NCBI RefSeq assembly: GCF_025698545.1 | Contig: NC_068572.1 | Span: 744,001 to 808,000, forward strand | Direction: 5' to 3' | DNA: 64,000 nucleotides | From: Gossypium raimondii | Lineage: Eukaryota; Streptophyta; Magnoliopsida; Malvales; Malvaceae | Shown: in pieces, positions 1 to 10,559 of the stretch | How the letters are laid out: every line of letters begins with the position of its first letter | Numbering within the stretch: position 1 is the stretch's first letter | The notes under the pieces: generated by a model | Database searches by the model: none | What the model was told of the DNA's origin: nothing | The model's input: the letters and a program-made list of their open reading frames with translations, nothing else | Program-made: the position numbers and the translations under genes

Positions 1-158
1 CTAAAAAATAAAAATAAAAATAAAGGTCAAATTGACCAAATATTATTAAAGTTAAGGACTAAATTTAACATTATAACTTTATTTATTAATCTAATTTTAT
101 ATTTAACCATATATCATATGTGTGTGTGTATATATATATACTGATTTTAATTATACAG

Positions 159-1177
159 GTTTTTCGTGATGGCAATGGGCATGGTTTCTGGTTATCTTTT
201 CATTTCATTGCCTTTCTCCATAATTGGCATCATTCGTCCATTTGCAACAAAGCCAAGGCTCTTCCTTGTCATCTTTGATTCAGTAAATTCAACTCACACT
301 ATATATATATATATATATGAACTTTTTTAGAGTTATTTCAGTTAGAAATTTGATAATTTCGATCGATTTAACCGTTAGTTTAGATATCATGCGAGTATAT
401 TTAAAACACGTGTACATACTGCATGAATTTAATGTGGATCAATTTCTATAACATGTTGAATCCAACCACGTGTTTATAGTTTGATCCATGCGGAGACGAG
501 TACAAGGAAGTAGACAGGGGCTTTGGCCTTCAATGGAAACTGGCCTTTTAGTCTCTTTATAAATGATGAAATTAAAAGTTTTTTTGGTAAAATTTCATAT
601 TGGCTTCCTCAAAAAAATGAAAAGATTTCTATTTTATCCCTTCAAAATGATAAAACCATAAGTTGATATGGATAAAATTACACTTTAGTCTCTCAAAATT
701 TTCATAACTCAATTTCTATCCTTAAAAAATTTCTAAATTCACCTCTAGATCCCAGTATTTTAAATATGTTACTCATTAGATTCAAGCAGGTATTTAATGC
801 TTAAACTAATAGCTCGACTGACAAAAGAACTCGAAAACATTTTAAAATTAATCCCATCTCGAAACAAAATAGTATTAAATTAGTGGGTATAATGTATTTG
901 GTTGTTATGATGGTTATTTTATGGGTTTGAAGGATAATTATTAGTTGTTGGATTGTTGCAGATGATGGCAGCTTTAACCATAGCCGCAGGTTCAGCATCT
1001 GCATCGATGGTGTATTTGGCTCATAACGGGAACGATGACGTGAATTGGCTTCCTTTTTGTCAACAATTTGGTGATTTTTGCCAAAGTGCAAGTGGAGCAG
1101 TGATAGGTTCTCTATTAGCTGCTGCACTCCTCTTGGTTATAATTATCCTTTCAGCTTTTGCTCTTAAACGAAACTAA
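159..1177 (+). CDS. CASP-like membrane protein, copy 1 (3' part: exons 2 and 3)
   Basis: Casparian-strip membrane domain protein cut by the left window edge, so exon 1 is missing. Exon 2 is 159-282 (preceded by TTATACAG, followed by GTAAAT) and encodes the second helix, the RP loop and the start of helix 3, ending VIFDS. Exon 3 is 962-1177 and encodes the rest of helix 3, the extracellular loop 2 signature ([20 protein letters not shown] with the two conserved cysteines), helix 4 and the C-terminal SAFALKRN. Both exons join in frame. CASPs are four-helix plasma-membrane scaffolds of the root endodermis that localise lignin polymerisation; I assign this by family, not by expression evidence. 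The last exon differs by a single residue from that of the copy at 20498-21933, so the two are recent duplicates. No lesion is visible in the part present. Confidence 0.9.
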
Positions 1178-1439
1178 GAAAATCTCACCCCAAAAATTAA
1201 AAGAAAAAGCTTTTGTTGTTGTTGTTTTCATTATTGGAGGTTAGTTTTCATTGATTTACGAAGTGTGTGTGTGTTGTGGAACAAAGCATTTGAATGATTT
1301 CATTTGCTTTTTGGTGTGGAATTTTAATGTCAAATGTTATACACTTTTAACAATATGTAAAATCATTTTATACATGTAAATGTTTGATTCATTAGTGTTA
1401 CAACTTCCAATGGTTAAATATATATATATTATTTTCGAT

Positions 1440-1745
1440 TCAGTCTTAGCTCGATTGACATGTGTATTGTTGTCGGTATAGGAGGACGTGGGTTTGAATA
1501 TGCTGAAATACATTATCTTCCTATTTAAGAGTTGGGAAGGGCTATGGTAGTTCTAGATATTATATCAAAAAGAGCAGATATGATTAGAACCTATAATGAG
1601 GTTGTTAAAATATATATTATTACAAAGCCCAGAACTACCATAATTTTTCTTCAACCCTTAAATAGGAGGATAAAAATACCTCAGCACACTCGAATGCAGG
1701 TCCCCTTGCACGATGAACAATGCCAATGTCAATCGAATTAATGAA
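1440..1745. repeat. Head-to-head pair of SINE-like elements
   Basis: The + strand arm (about 1440-1560) reads like a tRNA-derived SINE head: an A-box-like TTAGCTCGATTGACATG, then a B-box-like GGTTTGAATATGC. The segment at about 1620-1741 is the reverse complement of the same unit (reverse strand: TTCGAGTGTGCTGA). Together they form a hairpin just downstream of the CASP copy. Related single units lie near 7190-7325, 15300-15420, 16400-16560, 18490-18640, 36000-36080 and 55120-55270. The assignment as SINE rests on the box A/box B resemblance only. Confidence 0.55.
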
Positions 1746-2510
1746 TATAATATATTTGTATAAAGGGAGAATATTCTTAAATTTGTATAAAGGAATATAA
1801 TAATTGCATTATTATAATTATTTTTAATTCTTCTCGATTATCTTGATTTCAAAATTTAAGAATTACTACTGAATCATAGCTTTTGCGTTTAAACCTAGCA
1901 CACACATCATCTTTTGACTTATAGATGCTTTAGTGAGTTGGTTAGGCTTAATAAATTAGAGTCCAATGTCCTCGTTGCTGAGGATTGCTGGCTAGTGAAT
2001 GAAAGCCCTTTGCCGCTCACTTTTCCTTTGTCGAATTCAGTCGTTTTCCAATTTAAAGGAGTTTTTTAGAATAATAAACCCCCATGAATTGGCAACAACT
2101 CAGGTTTTATCAAGTCCATGGTTACTCCTGGTGCTCGATTAGCTTAGGTTCACAATGACTCATGTTTGTATACACTTGACTCGAGATTAGTATCATTTTA
2201 TGTGGATTCACAAGTTTCACCAGGAGAGAGAGATGACCATTATTTTCAAATCCAACGCACTAACTCGTGAAGGTCTGGTGGCTAACACTCAATGATAAGA
2301 TTTGTGTCCAAGACATTCATTTTTCTTTCTAGCTTTCCCTTCGGAGAAATGGGCTCAAGTTAAAAAAAAATTTCTCGGTATGGTCTAAACTTCAGCCAAA
2401 CATTCATACCACTTTTTTTATATGCATTCCTTTCATTTTTATTTCCATGTTATTCTTCTTATTTATTCATTCGTAAGATCTGAAGTACCTTAAGAGATCA
2501 AAAAGAGAGA
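1746..2510. other. Intergenic, unclassified
   Basis: AT-rich sequence between the first two CASP copies. I see no coding potential. About 1900-2340 is of more even base composition than its surroundings and does not resemble the other repeats in the window; it could be an old transposon fragment, but I cannot name it. Confidence 0.4.
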
Positions 2511-2728
2511 GGGTAAACTACATTAGTTGTCACCTAACAATGTTTTTTTTTCCTCTTTTTTGACCACCCAATACTATTTAATTTTATCTTTTTTGGTCAC
2601 TAGTTAGCTAACATGAACATGAAAATACTCAAAAATCCAATATAGTTGGGTGACTAAAAAAGACAAAATCAAGTAATTGAGTGACCATTTTATAACTTTT
2701 CATAGTTGAATAACCAAAAAAAATAAAA
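2511..2728. repeat. Palindromic MITE (family C) abutting the CASP promoter module
   Basis: Begins GGGTAAACTACATTAG and contains the typical arms TTTTTGGTCACTAGTTAG and its complement GTGACTAAAAAAGACAAAAT, so it folds back on itself. Close relatives are at 13838-14395 (two in tandem), 48060-48450 and 55457-55970. It ends directly against the conserved module upstream of the CASP pseudogene. Confidence 0.6.
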
Positions 2729-2840
2729 ACTACTCCATCTTCCACAAAACTAATAAGAACTTTCATTTGCTTAAAACTCTTGCATGAATTTGTTGAAAAT
2801 GGTGCAAAAGTTAACATTAACATGGCAAGTAGCACCAAAT
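2729..2840 (+). promoter_or_regulatory. Conserved upstream module of CASP copy 2 (pseudogene)
   Basis: Starts ACTACTCCATCTTCCA and ends with a GGTGCAAAAGTTAACAT-like stretch. The same block stands upstream of the CASP genes at 5939 and 20498, and twice, inverted, at 10048-10526. It lies 200-310 bp before the ATG. Conservation between otherwise diverged upstream regions suggests a promoter element, though shared descent of the duplicated unit would give the same picture. Confidence 0.5.
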
Positions 2841-2955
2841 ACATATCAAAGATATCTCTTAATGATTCTTAGTCAACTATATATATATATATATTATATA
2901 CATACCATATTACTCATATTTAAGATTATCAACCACCGGTATTCAATTTCATCCC

Positions 2956-2964
2956 TATATAAAG
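2956..2964 (+). promoter_or_regulatory. TATA box, CASP copy 2 (pseudogene)
   Basis: TATATAAAG inside the string CATCCCTATATAAAGG, which recurs almost unchanged before the CASP copies at 5939 and 13524. It is about 80 bp upstream of the ATG at 3043. Confidence 0.7.
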
Positions 2965-3042
2965 GAAACATTATCCATTTTCAACAAACATATGTATCCC
3001 TTTCTCATTGTTGTTTATTTCCTACATACAATACCCTCTCTA

Positions 3043-3834
3043 ATGGCCACATACAAAAATGGTGAAACAGCAATAAACATGCCAGAGACAAAAGCCAGTG
3101 TCAAAGGAACAGCCCCATTGTGACGGGGTCTAGTAAAATTTTCAAAAAATTTAGAAATTTAATGAGATTTTTTTTAAAAAAATGGGGTCTAATTAAATTT
3201 TTTGTGAAACTAATGAGAATTTTCAAAAAACTTAAAAAAGTATAATGATAAGTTTCAAAAATTTGAAGAAGCCTAATTGAAATTGTCTAAAAAATTCAAG
3301 GAAAAAAATGAAAAAATTTCCAAAAATTTTAGCGGGGGTTAATTAAATTCTTTTAAAAATTCCAAGGGAAAAATCAAAATTTCCCCTTTTTTTTTCGCGG
3401 GGCCGCACCCCCTAGGCCCCCATAAGGATCCGTCATTGTTGTTAAACTCCTCGAAAGCTGTCACCGTTGCCGTCGAACACCCGAGCCGAGGAGAGAAAAA
3501 AGGGTTTGCCGTCGGCGATTTCATTTTGAGACTATGCACCCTTGGAGCCGCCCTCGGCGCCACCGTAGCAATGGGGAATGCCGAGCAACTTCTTCCTTTT
3601 TTCCACTCAGTTCCTCCAATTCGAAGTTCAGTATGATGATTTCAATATTTTCCTGTATGTTTTTATATTTAAGCATAATCCAAATTAAATAAACATTTGA
3701 TTATCTTATATAGATTATAATTATACTGGGCATAGTTTCTTCTTATCTTTTCCTTTCATTCCCATTCTCTATAATATGCATCATTCGTTCACTTGCAACA
3801 AAGCCAAGGCTCTTCTTTGTCATCTTTGATTCCG
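3043..3834 (+). pseudogene. CASP-like pseudogene, copy 2
   Basis: Broken member of the array. The ATG at 3043 opens a normal CASP N-terminus ending at TAPL. At 3121 a 312-bp insertion begins that brings an immediate TGA. The reading resumes at about 3442 (LNSSKAVTVAVEHP, then [20 protein letters not shown], the first helix). Near 3597-3603 an extra base, compared with the copy at 20498, shifts the frame in the PFFTQFLQF motif. The exon 2 remnant (3727-3834) has lost its acceptor and first codons: TTATAC runs straight into TGGGCATAG, where the intact copy has an extra AGGTTTTTCGTGATGGCAC. I find no exon 3 before the next gene. Four independent lesions make this a clear pseudogene of the subtype at 20498. 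Confidence 0.93.
3121..3432. mobile_element. Insertion in exon 1 of the CASP pseudogene
   Basis: About 312 bp starting TGACGGGGTCTAG and ending GGATCCGTCA, so the termini form a short inverted repeat (TGACGG/CCGTCA). TTG precedes it and follows it, a possible 3-bp target duplication. The GGGGCCGCACCCCCTAGGCC end resembles the repeat at 8650-8875. No coding capacity. Confidence 0.6.
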
Positions 3835-4092
3835 TAAATTCAACTCACACTAGATATATTTATGATTTTTTTTATAGTTAATTTCATTACCAATTACATC
3901 ATTTCTGTCCACTTAGGGTGGGTTTGGATGGGCGGTGCGGTGCGTTTAGCTTACTTTTTGTCTCACGCTACAGTATCACTGCAGTATCTAATCTCACCGC
4001 CACCGCTGTTTTTACACTAACCGCAGGTAAATGCACCGCCCATCCAAACTCACCCTTAATTTCAATTTGGATATCAATACTTAAAACACACG

Positions 4093-4471
4093 GAGGTAAA
4101 AGTATTATGAAGGTTTTTGTATGATAAGTCGAGTTGCATTTTATCCTCTGTATTTAAAAGATAAGTAAATTAGTCCTTATACATTAACCAAAAAGTAATC
4201 TCATTCTTCTGTTAAAAATTTCATCAATTTATATCATTAAAAGTTAGTCTTTGTATGTCAAAATGAGGTGCACGTGGTGTGCCATGTGTAACTATTTGGT
4301 TATTCTATCAGTCACGCCAATTTTCAACAGTAGAAATTGATGAATTTTTTAATAGAAATGACAAGTTTGCTCTTTAATCTAATGTACAGGGACTGATTTA
4401 CTCTTTTTTTTTAGTAAAAGGGGTTAAATACATTTTGACTCGTAGTACAAAAACAGCCATGATACTTCTAC
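4093..4471. mobile_element. MULE-type MITE (family A)
   Basis: Terminal inverted repeats begin GGTAAAAGTATTATGAAGG and end GATACTTCTAC. The flanks are AAACACACG (4084-4092) and AAACACACA (4472-4480), a 9-bp target duplication with one mismatch, as expected of Mutator-like elements. Other members are at 21957-22287, 25788-26144 and 30359-30732, and a partial one at 44285-44455. Confidence 0.8.
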
Positions 4472-5264
4472 AAACACACAAATCAAATTGTGTATAACTG
4501 CATTGAGTAGACATGGATATTTACCGAATGGACTTAAAGACATTGATGGTTTAATTATACACTTTCTTTAACTCAATTAGATATATTCCTGGGTTGGGCT
4601 ACTCACTCAAACTTAGAGTCTTGTTAAAAATTTAAGTGAGTTTGGGTAAAAATATCAAGCCCAAAAATTGAACTTAGACCAAAAAATTAGGCTCATTTAA
4701 AATATGAATCGGGTTTAAGATTGAACATTCAAGGCTCAACTCGTTTTTTATGTAATTTGCAAGACAAGAACTAAATCTATAGGAATATATAATATTATAA
4801 TGTAAACATGAAAAGAAAAATAGATAACCTCTCTATAAAATTTTAACAAATGAAAATATATAATTATTAAATATTAAATTAAAATAATATAGGTGAGCTT
4901 AAAATGAGTTTGGGTTAGTAATTTACAAATATGGGTGAGCTTAAATAAAATTTTAAGCTCATATTATGAGTCAGATTTGGACAAGTATAAATTGAGTTAA
5001 TATCATGCTTAAACTCGACCCGATCTGAACCCAGCCCAAAAACACCTTTAAACCCAATTATCAGGTAATAATACATCCGATTCTGAAATAATCATACAAC
5101 TTGGATTATATTATTCAAATAATTTAATAGAACCAATGTACCATTCATATCCGTTACGGTTTATGTAACGGACATGAATACTAATCTTTTAAGGTTTGTG
5201 ATTGTTTATCTTAATTATATCGTTTTTGAAATTTGAATTTAAATTCTAGAAATTCTAGAATGTT
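4472..5264. other. Intergenic where CASP exon 3 would be expected
   Basis: This stretch should contain the last exon of the CASP pseudogene but none of its landmarks ([20 protein letters not shown]) is present. About 4600-5050 is a degenerate repeat rich in GGTTTGGGC/GCCCAA-like words. Nothing else recognised. Confidence 0.5.
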
Positions 5265-5352
5265 GATAAAAAAGAGTTATAACCATATATTTTGCCATGT
5301 TGTCATGTTGATTTATTCATTTGTATGATCTTAGCTCGCAAAGAAAAAAAGA

Positions 5353-5461
5353 AACTACTCCATCTTCCATAAACTGAGATCTCTGAGAATAAAACCAATA
5401 TTTTCCTTAAAATTTTGGAAATGGTGCAAGCTAACATCAGCATGCCAACAACTCCAATCTC
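5353..5461 (+). promoter_or_regulatory. Conserved upstream module of CASP copy 3
   Basis: ACTACTCCATCTTCCATAAA, then CTGAGATCTCTGAG, and GGTGCAAGCTAACATCA further on. Preceded by GATTTATTCATTTGTATGAT, a second conserved word. This is the version closest to the orphan inverted repeat at 10048-10526. A MITE (5512-5808) now separates it from the TATA box. Confidence 0.55.
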
Positions 5462-5511
5462 CAAATACTAAAGTACTGAGAGTACCATATAGATATATAT
5501 AGGTTAAAATA

Positions 5512-5808
5512 TGTTGTTAGTCCTTATATTTTAATAAAAATTGAGATTTAACCCTTACGCTAAAAAAGTTAAAAATTAAATCCTCTATTTTTGGATTTAA
5601 AATTTCAGTTTGATCATTAAAATCATAAGTATTTTTGTCAAATTTTATCAATTTGAAATTTTGATTAAACTAGTTTCATGTGACGACATATGATTGGTAG
5701 AAAATAAACATGATAAATTTACCAACAATAGATTTTAAATTGAAAAGAGGAATAAATGACTAATTCTCAAATCCTATAAAAGTACAAGGACTAAAACATA
5801 TTTTAACC
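5512..5808. mobile_element. MITE (family E) inserted in the CASP copy 3 promoter
   Basis: Terminal inverted repeats GGTTAAAATATGTTGTTAGT and, at the other end, ACTAAAACATATTTTAACC. The flanks are AT-dinucleotide runs. It sits between the upstream module and the TATA box and moves the module about 300 bp away. The same family hosts the solo LTR at 44955. Confidence 0.7.
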
Positions 5809-5824
5809 ATATATATTTCATCCC

Positions 5825-5833
5825 TATATAAAG
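5825..5833 (+). promoter_or_regulatory. TATA box, CASP copy 3
   Basis: TATATAAAG in CATCCCTATATAAAGAC, 106 bp before the ATG at 5939, in the same context as in the neighbouring copies. Confidence 0.7.
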
Positions 5834-5938
5834 ACAACATTCTACTAGTGATTTCCACATCAAAATCCTATGCTCCTTTCATCTTTCAATAGCCATCTTT
5901 TCCATTGTTCTTTTTATTTCCTAAAAACCAAATCTCTA

Positions 5939-8342
5939 ATGGAGACCAATAAAACTATGAGGGAGACAACAATCAACTTGCCGGAGACAAAGGCCGAGGC
6001 TAAAGAAAAAGCCCCATTATTAAACACTTCGAAAGCTATCGCCATCCTCGAACCACCGAATCGAGGAACAAAAAAAGGAATCGCCATCGGCGACTTCGTT
6101 TTGAGACTGTGCACCATCGGAGCCACCCTCGGTGCCACCGTAACAATGGGGAATGCTGATGCTGTCGCTCCTTTTACCACTCGGTTCTTACGGTTTGAAG
6201 CTCAGTTCAATGATATTCCAACTTTCGTGTACGTCTTCTTCTTCTTTTTTTCATATGATAAATCTTTGGAATTCAAATAATTAAACATATATATGTATAT
6301 ATGTATGTATATGTATTGGCTTAATTTTACAGGTTTTTCATGGTGGCCAATGGCATAGTTACTGGCTATCTTTTCCTTTCATTGCCATTCTCTACAATTT
6401 GCATCGTTCGTCCACTTGCAAAAGCTCCGAGGATCCTCCTTGTCATCTTTGATACTGTAAATTCACCTCACTAACTATCTCTTAATAGAGTTGTTCATAA
6501 GAAGGGTGGTCTGTCCGACCTATAAGTCCGGTCTATTTTGGGTGACAAATGAAATGCCTTTTTAAAATATTCTTATTTAATTATAAAAATATATAAATAT
6601 TAGTATAAAAAGTATATATTTTATTATTTTTAAATAGCAATATGGATTTTTGGGCAAGCTGAACTTGATCTCGAATTTGAAAAAAAGTTTAAATTAAAGT
6701 TTTTGTTCAGCCCGACAACTATGGACATCTCTATCCCTGAATATCTTAATATATTTTTTTGATATAATGATAAATTTAGCCCTTAAAATTTGTATCTTTT
6801 GTCAATTTGGCTTTTATTTTTTTTAGCTAAATTTGATTCCCAACCTTTTGAAAATGGTCAAATTGTTGTTTTTAATGAAAATATTGACTAAAATATTAAT
6901 TCTTTTAGCATTGCAGCCCGTAATCCACATGTACTTCATGCTAACTTTTTTTAAATTATTTGTTGACTCGGCATATCAATATGAAGTACACATGGATTGC
7001 CACACAGGTTGTCACATCAACATTGTTAAAAAAATTATGTTTTAGTTAGCATTTCTGTTGAAGAAATGATTTGACTGTTTTTGAAAGGTTAATGGTTAAA
7101 TTTAGCTAAAAAAGAAATAGCCAAATTGACAAAAGATGTAAACGTTGAGGGCTAAATTTATCGTTATGCCTTATTTTAATATTTGTTATTAATATTCTTA
7201 TTCAATCATTAACCTCTTTCTACCCTTAAATAAGATGAAAGTACATGTTTTAGCATGCTCGAACTCACGTTTTCTTCGTTGTTGCAATAGCAACTGAACT
7301 AAAGCTCAACAAGCTAAACTATTAAAAGAGTCCTCCAACTAGTTTACTTTTATTAATTAAGCTCCTATATAGTTTGATTTGTATTTAAATTAGCCCTTAT
7401 TTCAAAATAAAATATTGATTCGTTTTAGGAGTGCTATTTAGGTATAAAGTAAAAGTTAGGGGCTCATTCACATACAAATTAAAAATTAAAGGCTTATCTT
7501 AGTAACAATTAAAGTTTACGGGTTATTTGAGTGTATAAACCGTTGAAAAAAATTAAATCAATTGAAAATTAATATTTTCAGTGATTTAATTTTTCACACA
7601 TGTTTGATAATCTAAAATAAGAACAATCTATATAAAAAAGTATAGAAAATTATAAGTAGACAAGAGCTACGTGAATCGGGTGAAATGTTTAAAAATATAA
7701 GATGTAGAGTATAATTTTTTTATAACTTAAAATTTATATTTATCAAATAATTTAATTATATTTCATAATTAATTTTAAGTAATAAATCAAATATATTTTA
7801 TAACTTAAATTCAATACTTATTTTTCCCGCACTTAATTTCTCGGTATATCAAGCTGACACTTGTCATGCCAAATTAACTGAATTTTGATTAACCTAAGAT
7901 TGTCAAGTAGTTTTGATTTTTCAACTTCTATGTTCGCACCCAAATCTTAATAACATTTAATTACTTGGTATAATATGGACGGAATTAAAGAGTAAAATTA
8001 CATTTTGACTCCTTCAATAATTTATAATTCATTTCTAATCCCTAAAATAATTTTCTGACTTCGTCCCTACGATATAATGTACACATTATGATGATTATTT
8101 TATGATTTCGAACTGAATTATTGCAGGCAATGACAGGTTTAACTCTAGCTTCAGCTTCAGCTGTTGCACCAATTGTGTATTTGGCTCATTATGGGAACCC
8201 AAACACCAATTGGCTTCCTTTTTGTCAACAATTTGGTGATTTTTGTTCAAGTACAAGTGGAGCAATGGTGGGTTCTCTCCTAGCTGGCACACTCTTGATG
8301 ACTATAATTATACTTTCAGCTTTTGCTCTTAAAAGAAATTGA
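5939..8342 (+). CDS. CASP-like membrane protein, copy 3 (intact, 209 aa)
   Basis: Exons 5939-6228, 6333-6456 and 8127-8342; introns are GT-AG and phases match the other copies. The protein has a cytosolic N-terminus with METNK and a PPNRGTKKG basic stretch, helix 1 with the conserved arginine (GDFVLRLC, about residues 51-72), helix 2 (about 98-122), helix 3 starting around the conserved aspartate of VIFDT (about 132-157), extracellular loop 2 with [13 protein letters not shown], helix 4 and SAFALKRN. It is predicted to sit in the plasma membrane and, by family, to scaffold the Casparian strip domain. Extracellular loop 1 is unusual: where the others read LPFFTQF it reads APFTTRF, a change in the signature that distinguishes true CASPs. 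Exon 3 starts GCAATGACAGG where the paralogs have ATGATGG. The long intron 2 holds a MITE and a SINE-like element. Confidence 0.92.
6763..7169. mobile_element. MITE (family B) in CASP copy 3 intron 2
   Basis: Ends are inverted repeats: ATAATGATAAATTTAGCCCT at the left and AGGGCTAAATTTATCGTTAT at the right, with TTTTGTCAATTTGGC and its complement inside. A second copy is at about 38285-38745. No coding capacity. Confidence 0.75.
7190..7325 (-). repeat. SINE-like element in CASP copy 3 intron 2
   Basis: On the reverse strand it reads TAGCTTGTTGAGCTTTAGTT near its 5' end, then GTGAGTTCGAGCATGC, an A-box/B-box arrangement. The same element, with the same following sequence (CTTCAACTAGTTTACTTTTA-like), is in intron 2 of copy 4 at about 15300-15420, so it was inserted before those two copies separated. 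Confidence 0.5.
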
Positions 8343-9589
8343 GAAATAAAAATTAAAAAATTCCTTGTTTTATTATTGAAGTGTGGAAAAAAAAGAAAGA
8401 AAAAAGGAAAGCATTTGAATGATTTCATTTGCTTTTGGTAAGTGATTTTATGTTGTAATTTTTTAATGTAAAATGTTGTGTTACTTTCATTGTATACATA
8501 TAAATGTGTTATTCAATGTTCCAACTTCCCATGGTTGATTGTATATTAATGTTTCAATGGATGGATTGAATTTGAGTGAATCGTAATACAAATCCTTAAA
8601 TTACGATTTTTATTTTAAATTAGTTTCTGAACTTCAAGACGTTATCAGGGGCGAAGTCAGAAAATCTTTTTAGAGGGGCTGAAATGAAATTTTAATTTTT
8701 AATAGTCTGTATATCTTTATAATTTTTAAAAGATTAAATTAAATTTTCATAATTTTAGGGGATCAAAGTGCAATTTTACCTTTACTAATTTAAAATTTTC
8801 CAAATGGTCAAAACAATAATTTTCCATTTTAGGGGGGGTCGTGCCCCTGCCAGCCCCCAGTTTCGCCTCTGGACATTATAATTACATCATTAAACTATCG
8901 ATGTTATATTAATCAGGTCATTTTATTATCTAAACTATTAATTCAATTGTTAAATGACATGTAACTAACGTTACTTTTAGAAAGAAAAACTAAGAATAAA
9001 GTTAAACTAAAAAGGGAAAGAATGAATAATAAAAATTTTGTAATAACTTCGAAAACGTCAAAATTAATATTTTTTAAATATCCCTTCATTTTTTTCTTAA
9101 AATTTTTATTTTAAATTATATCACGTAAGATCTGACGCGTTATTTATCAATTAAATTAATGATTTTAATAACAAAAGGACCTAATTGGCGTAATCTCGAT
9201 GGTTTAAGAATGTAATCAGAATAATTTAAATTTTAAAAATTTAGTGGATTGAATTTTTATTATTAGAGTCTGTACGGATTTATTTTAGACATATCTAATA
9301 GGTAGGGTTTTAACAAATAAGGAGCAGACTGTGGAAGCACAGTTGACAGCCACGTGTGCATATAATGTATAAAAAGGAATAATTTGATTTTAAAATCCAA
9401 TCCAAGCATTCAAAATTTGTTTCATTCGTCTTGCAATGTTTACATATGCAAAAAGAAAATTTCAGAGTTATGACACAAAAATATAAAGAAAAAAGAGTTA
9501 ATTAAATCGTAATAAAATTAAAATACAATCAAATAATGCTATTTAAAAGCCTTAATAAAATTATGAAATCAAATAAAACATTATTTTAG
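8343..9589. other. Intergenic after CASP copy 3
   Basis: The 3' flank of the gene comes first. About 8650-8875 is a repeat that starts AGGGGCGAAGTCAGAAAATC and ends CCCAGTTTCGCCTCTGG, with a related degenerate unit near 38950-39125. About 8880-9260 is AT-rich and low in information. No gene seen. Confidence 0.4.
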
Positions 9590-9935
9590 GGAAAATTTAT
9601 TTTATGTCCCTTCCAATACATCATCCATGGTCTAATTTCAATTGTTTAATGACATTTCAACAATTTTTTCCATGTCATTGACATATAATTTTGGTATTTT
9701 TTTTATATTGAACTCGGACTCGAACCCGAAATCCCAAACCTAAACCTTGAACCATGATTCGAGGTTTAAGATTTAGGGTTCAATATTCAAGGTTCGAGAT
9801 TCAGGGTCTGGGATAAAAAAAAACTACCAAAATTATGCGTCAATGACAAGAAAAATATTGTTGAAATGTCATTAAATAAATTAAAAAAGGACCATGGGTG
9901 ATGTGGTGGGAAGAGTCCATAAAATAAGTTATTGA
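9590..9935. mobile_element. Foldback MITE
   Basis: Two arms of about 125 bp face each other: the left carries TTTAATGACATTTCAACAAT and the right TTGTTGAAATGTCATTAAA. The middle is itself a smaller palindrome made of GGTTCGAG/CTCGAACC-like words (about 9715-9805). No coding capacity. Confidence 0.65.
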
Positions 9936-10047
9936 TTTTACGGAATGGATTGCTTTTAAAAAAAGGCGACTAGACTAAATTTTAGTATAAAGACTAAATC
10001 CGCAATTTTCATAAAATTTAGGGACTAATAGCAAAATAACATTTTCT

Positions 10048-10526
10048 ATTCCCATATTGCAACTTTTCTATGTATGTAGGAGTTGTTGCCATGGTGATGT
10101 TAGCTTGCACTATTTTCTAGCATACACATGCGAATATATATATAGCTCAAAGATCTGAGTTTATGGAAGATGGAGCAGGTGTGTTGTTGGTCCTATGTAG
10201 GCTGAGATACTACAAATGAATAAATCATTAGCATGACATGGGAAAATATATGTTTATAACTCTCTTTCTACACTTGATTGGTCTCTATCACTTACATGAA
10301 TATATTGTTGTATATTTGAGGACTGATAGAGACTAATCAAGTGTAGAATGAGTTATGCTTGTATTATCTCAGCCCACATAGGACCAAGAATACAACTGCT
10401 CCATCTTCCATAAACTGAGATCTTTGAGCAATATATATATATATATCTTCGCATGTGTATGCTAGAAAAGTAGTGCAAGTTAAGGCGACAACACTTAAAT
10501 ACATAGAAAAGTTGAAGTATGGGAAT
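10048..10526. repeat. Inverted repeat of the CASP upstream module, no gene attached
   Basis: Left arm 10048-10290 and right arm 10324-10526 are near-perfect reverse complements around a 33-bp spacer. The innermost 23 bp match with one mismatch. The right arm lacks about 40 bp that the left arm has. Reading the right arm forward gives CTGCTCCATCTTCCATAAAC, TGAGATCTTTGAG and GTGCAAGTTAAGGCGACAAC, the same block found upstream of the CASP copies at 5939 and 20498. The left arm, read on the reverse strand, also holds GATTTATTCATTTGTAG and CTAACATCACCATGGCAAC. No CASP exon follows either arm within 3 kb. Confidence 0.85.
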
Positions 10527-10559
10527 AAAATGATTAGTTCTACAACTTTTGTAAAATAT

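Noticed and set aside
3436-3636. A 66-codon frame as a separate small gene
   Set aside because: It is the displaced second half of exon 1 of the CASP pseudogene, after the insertion.
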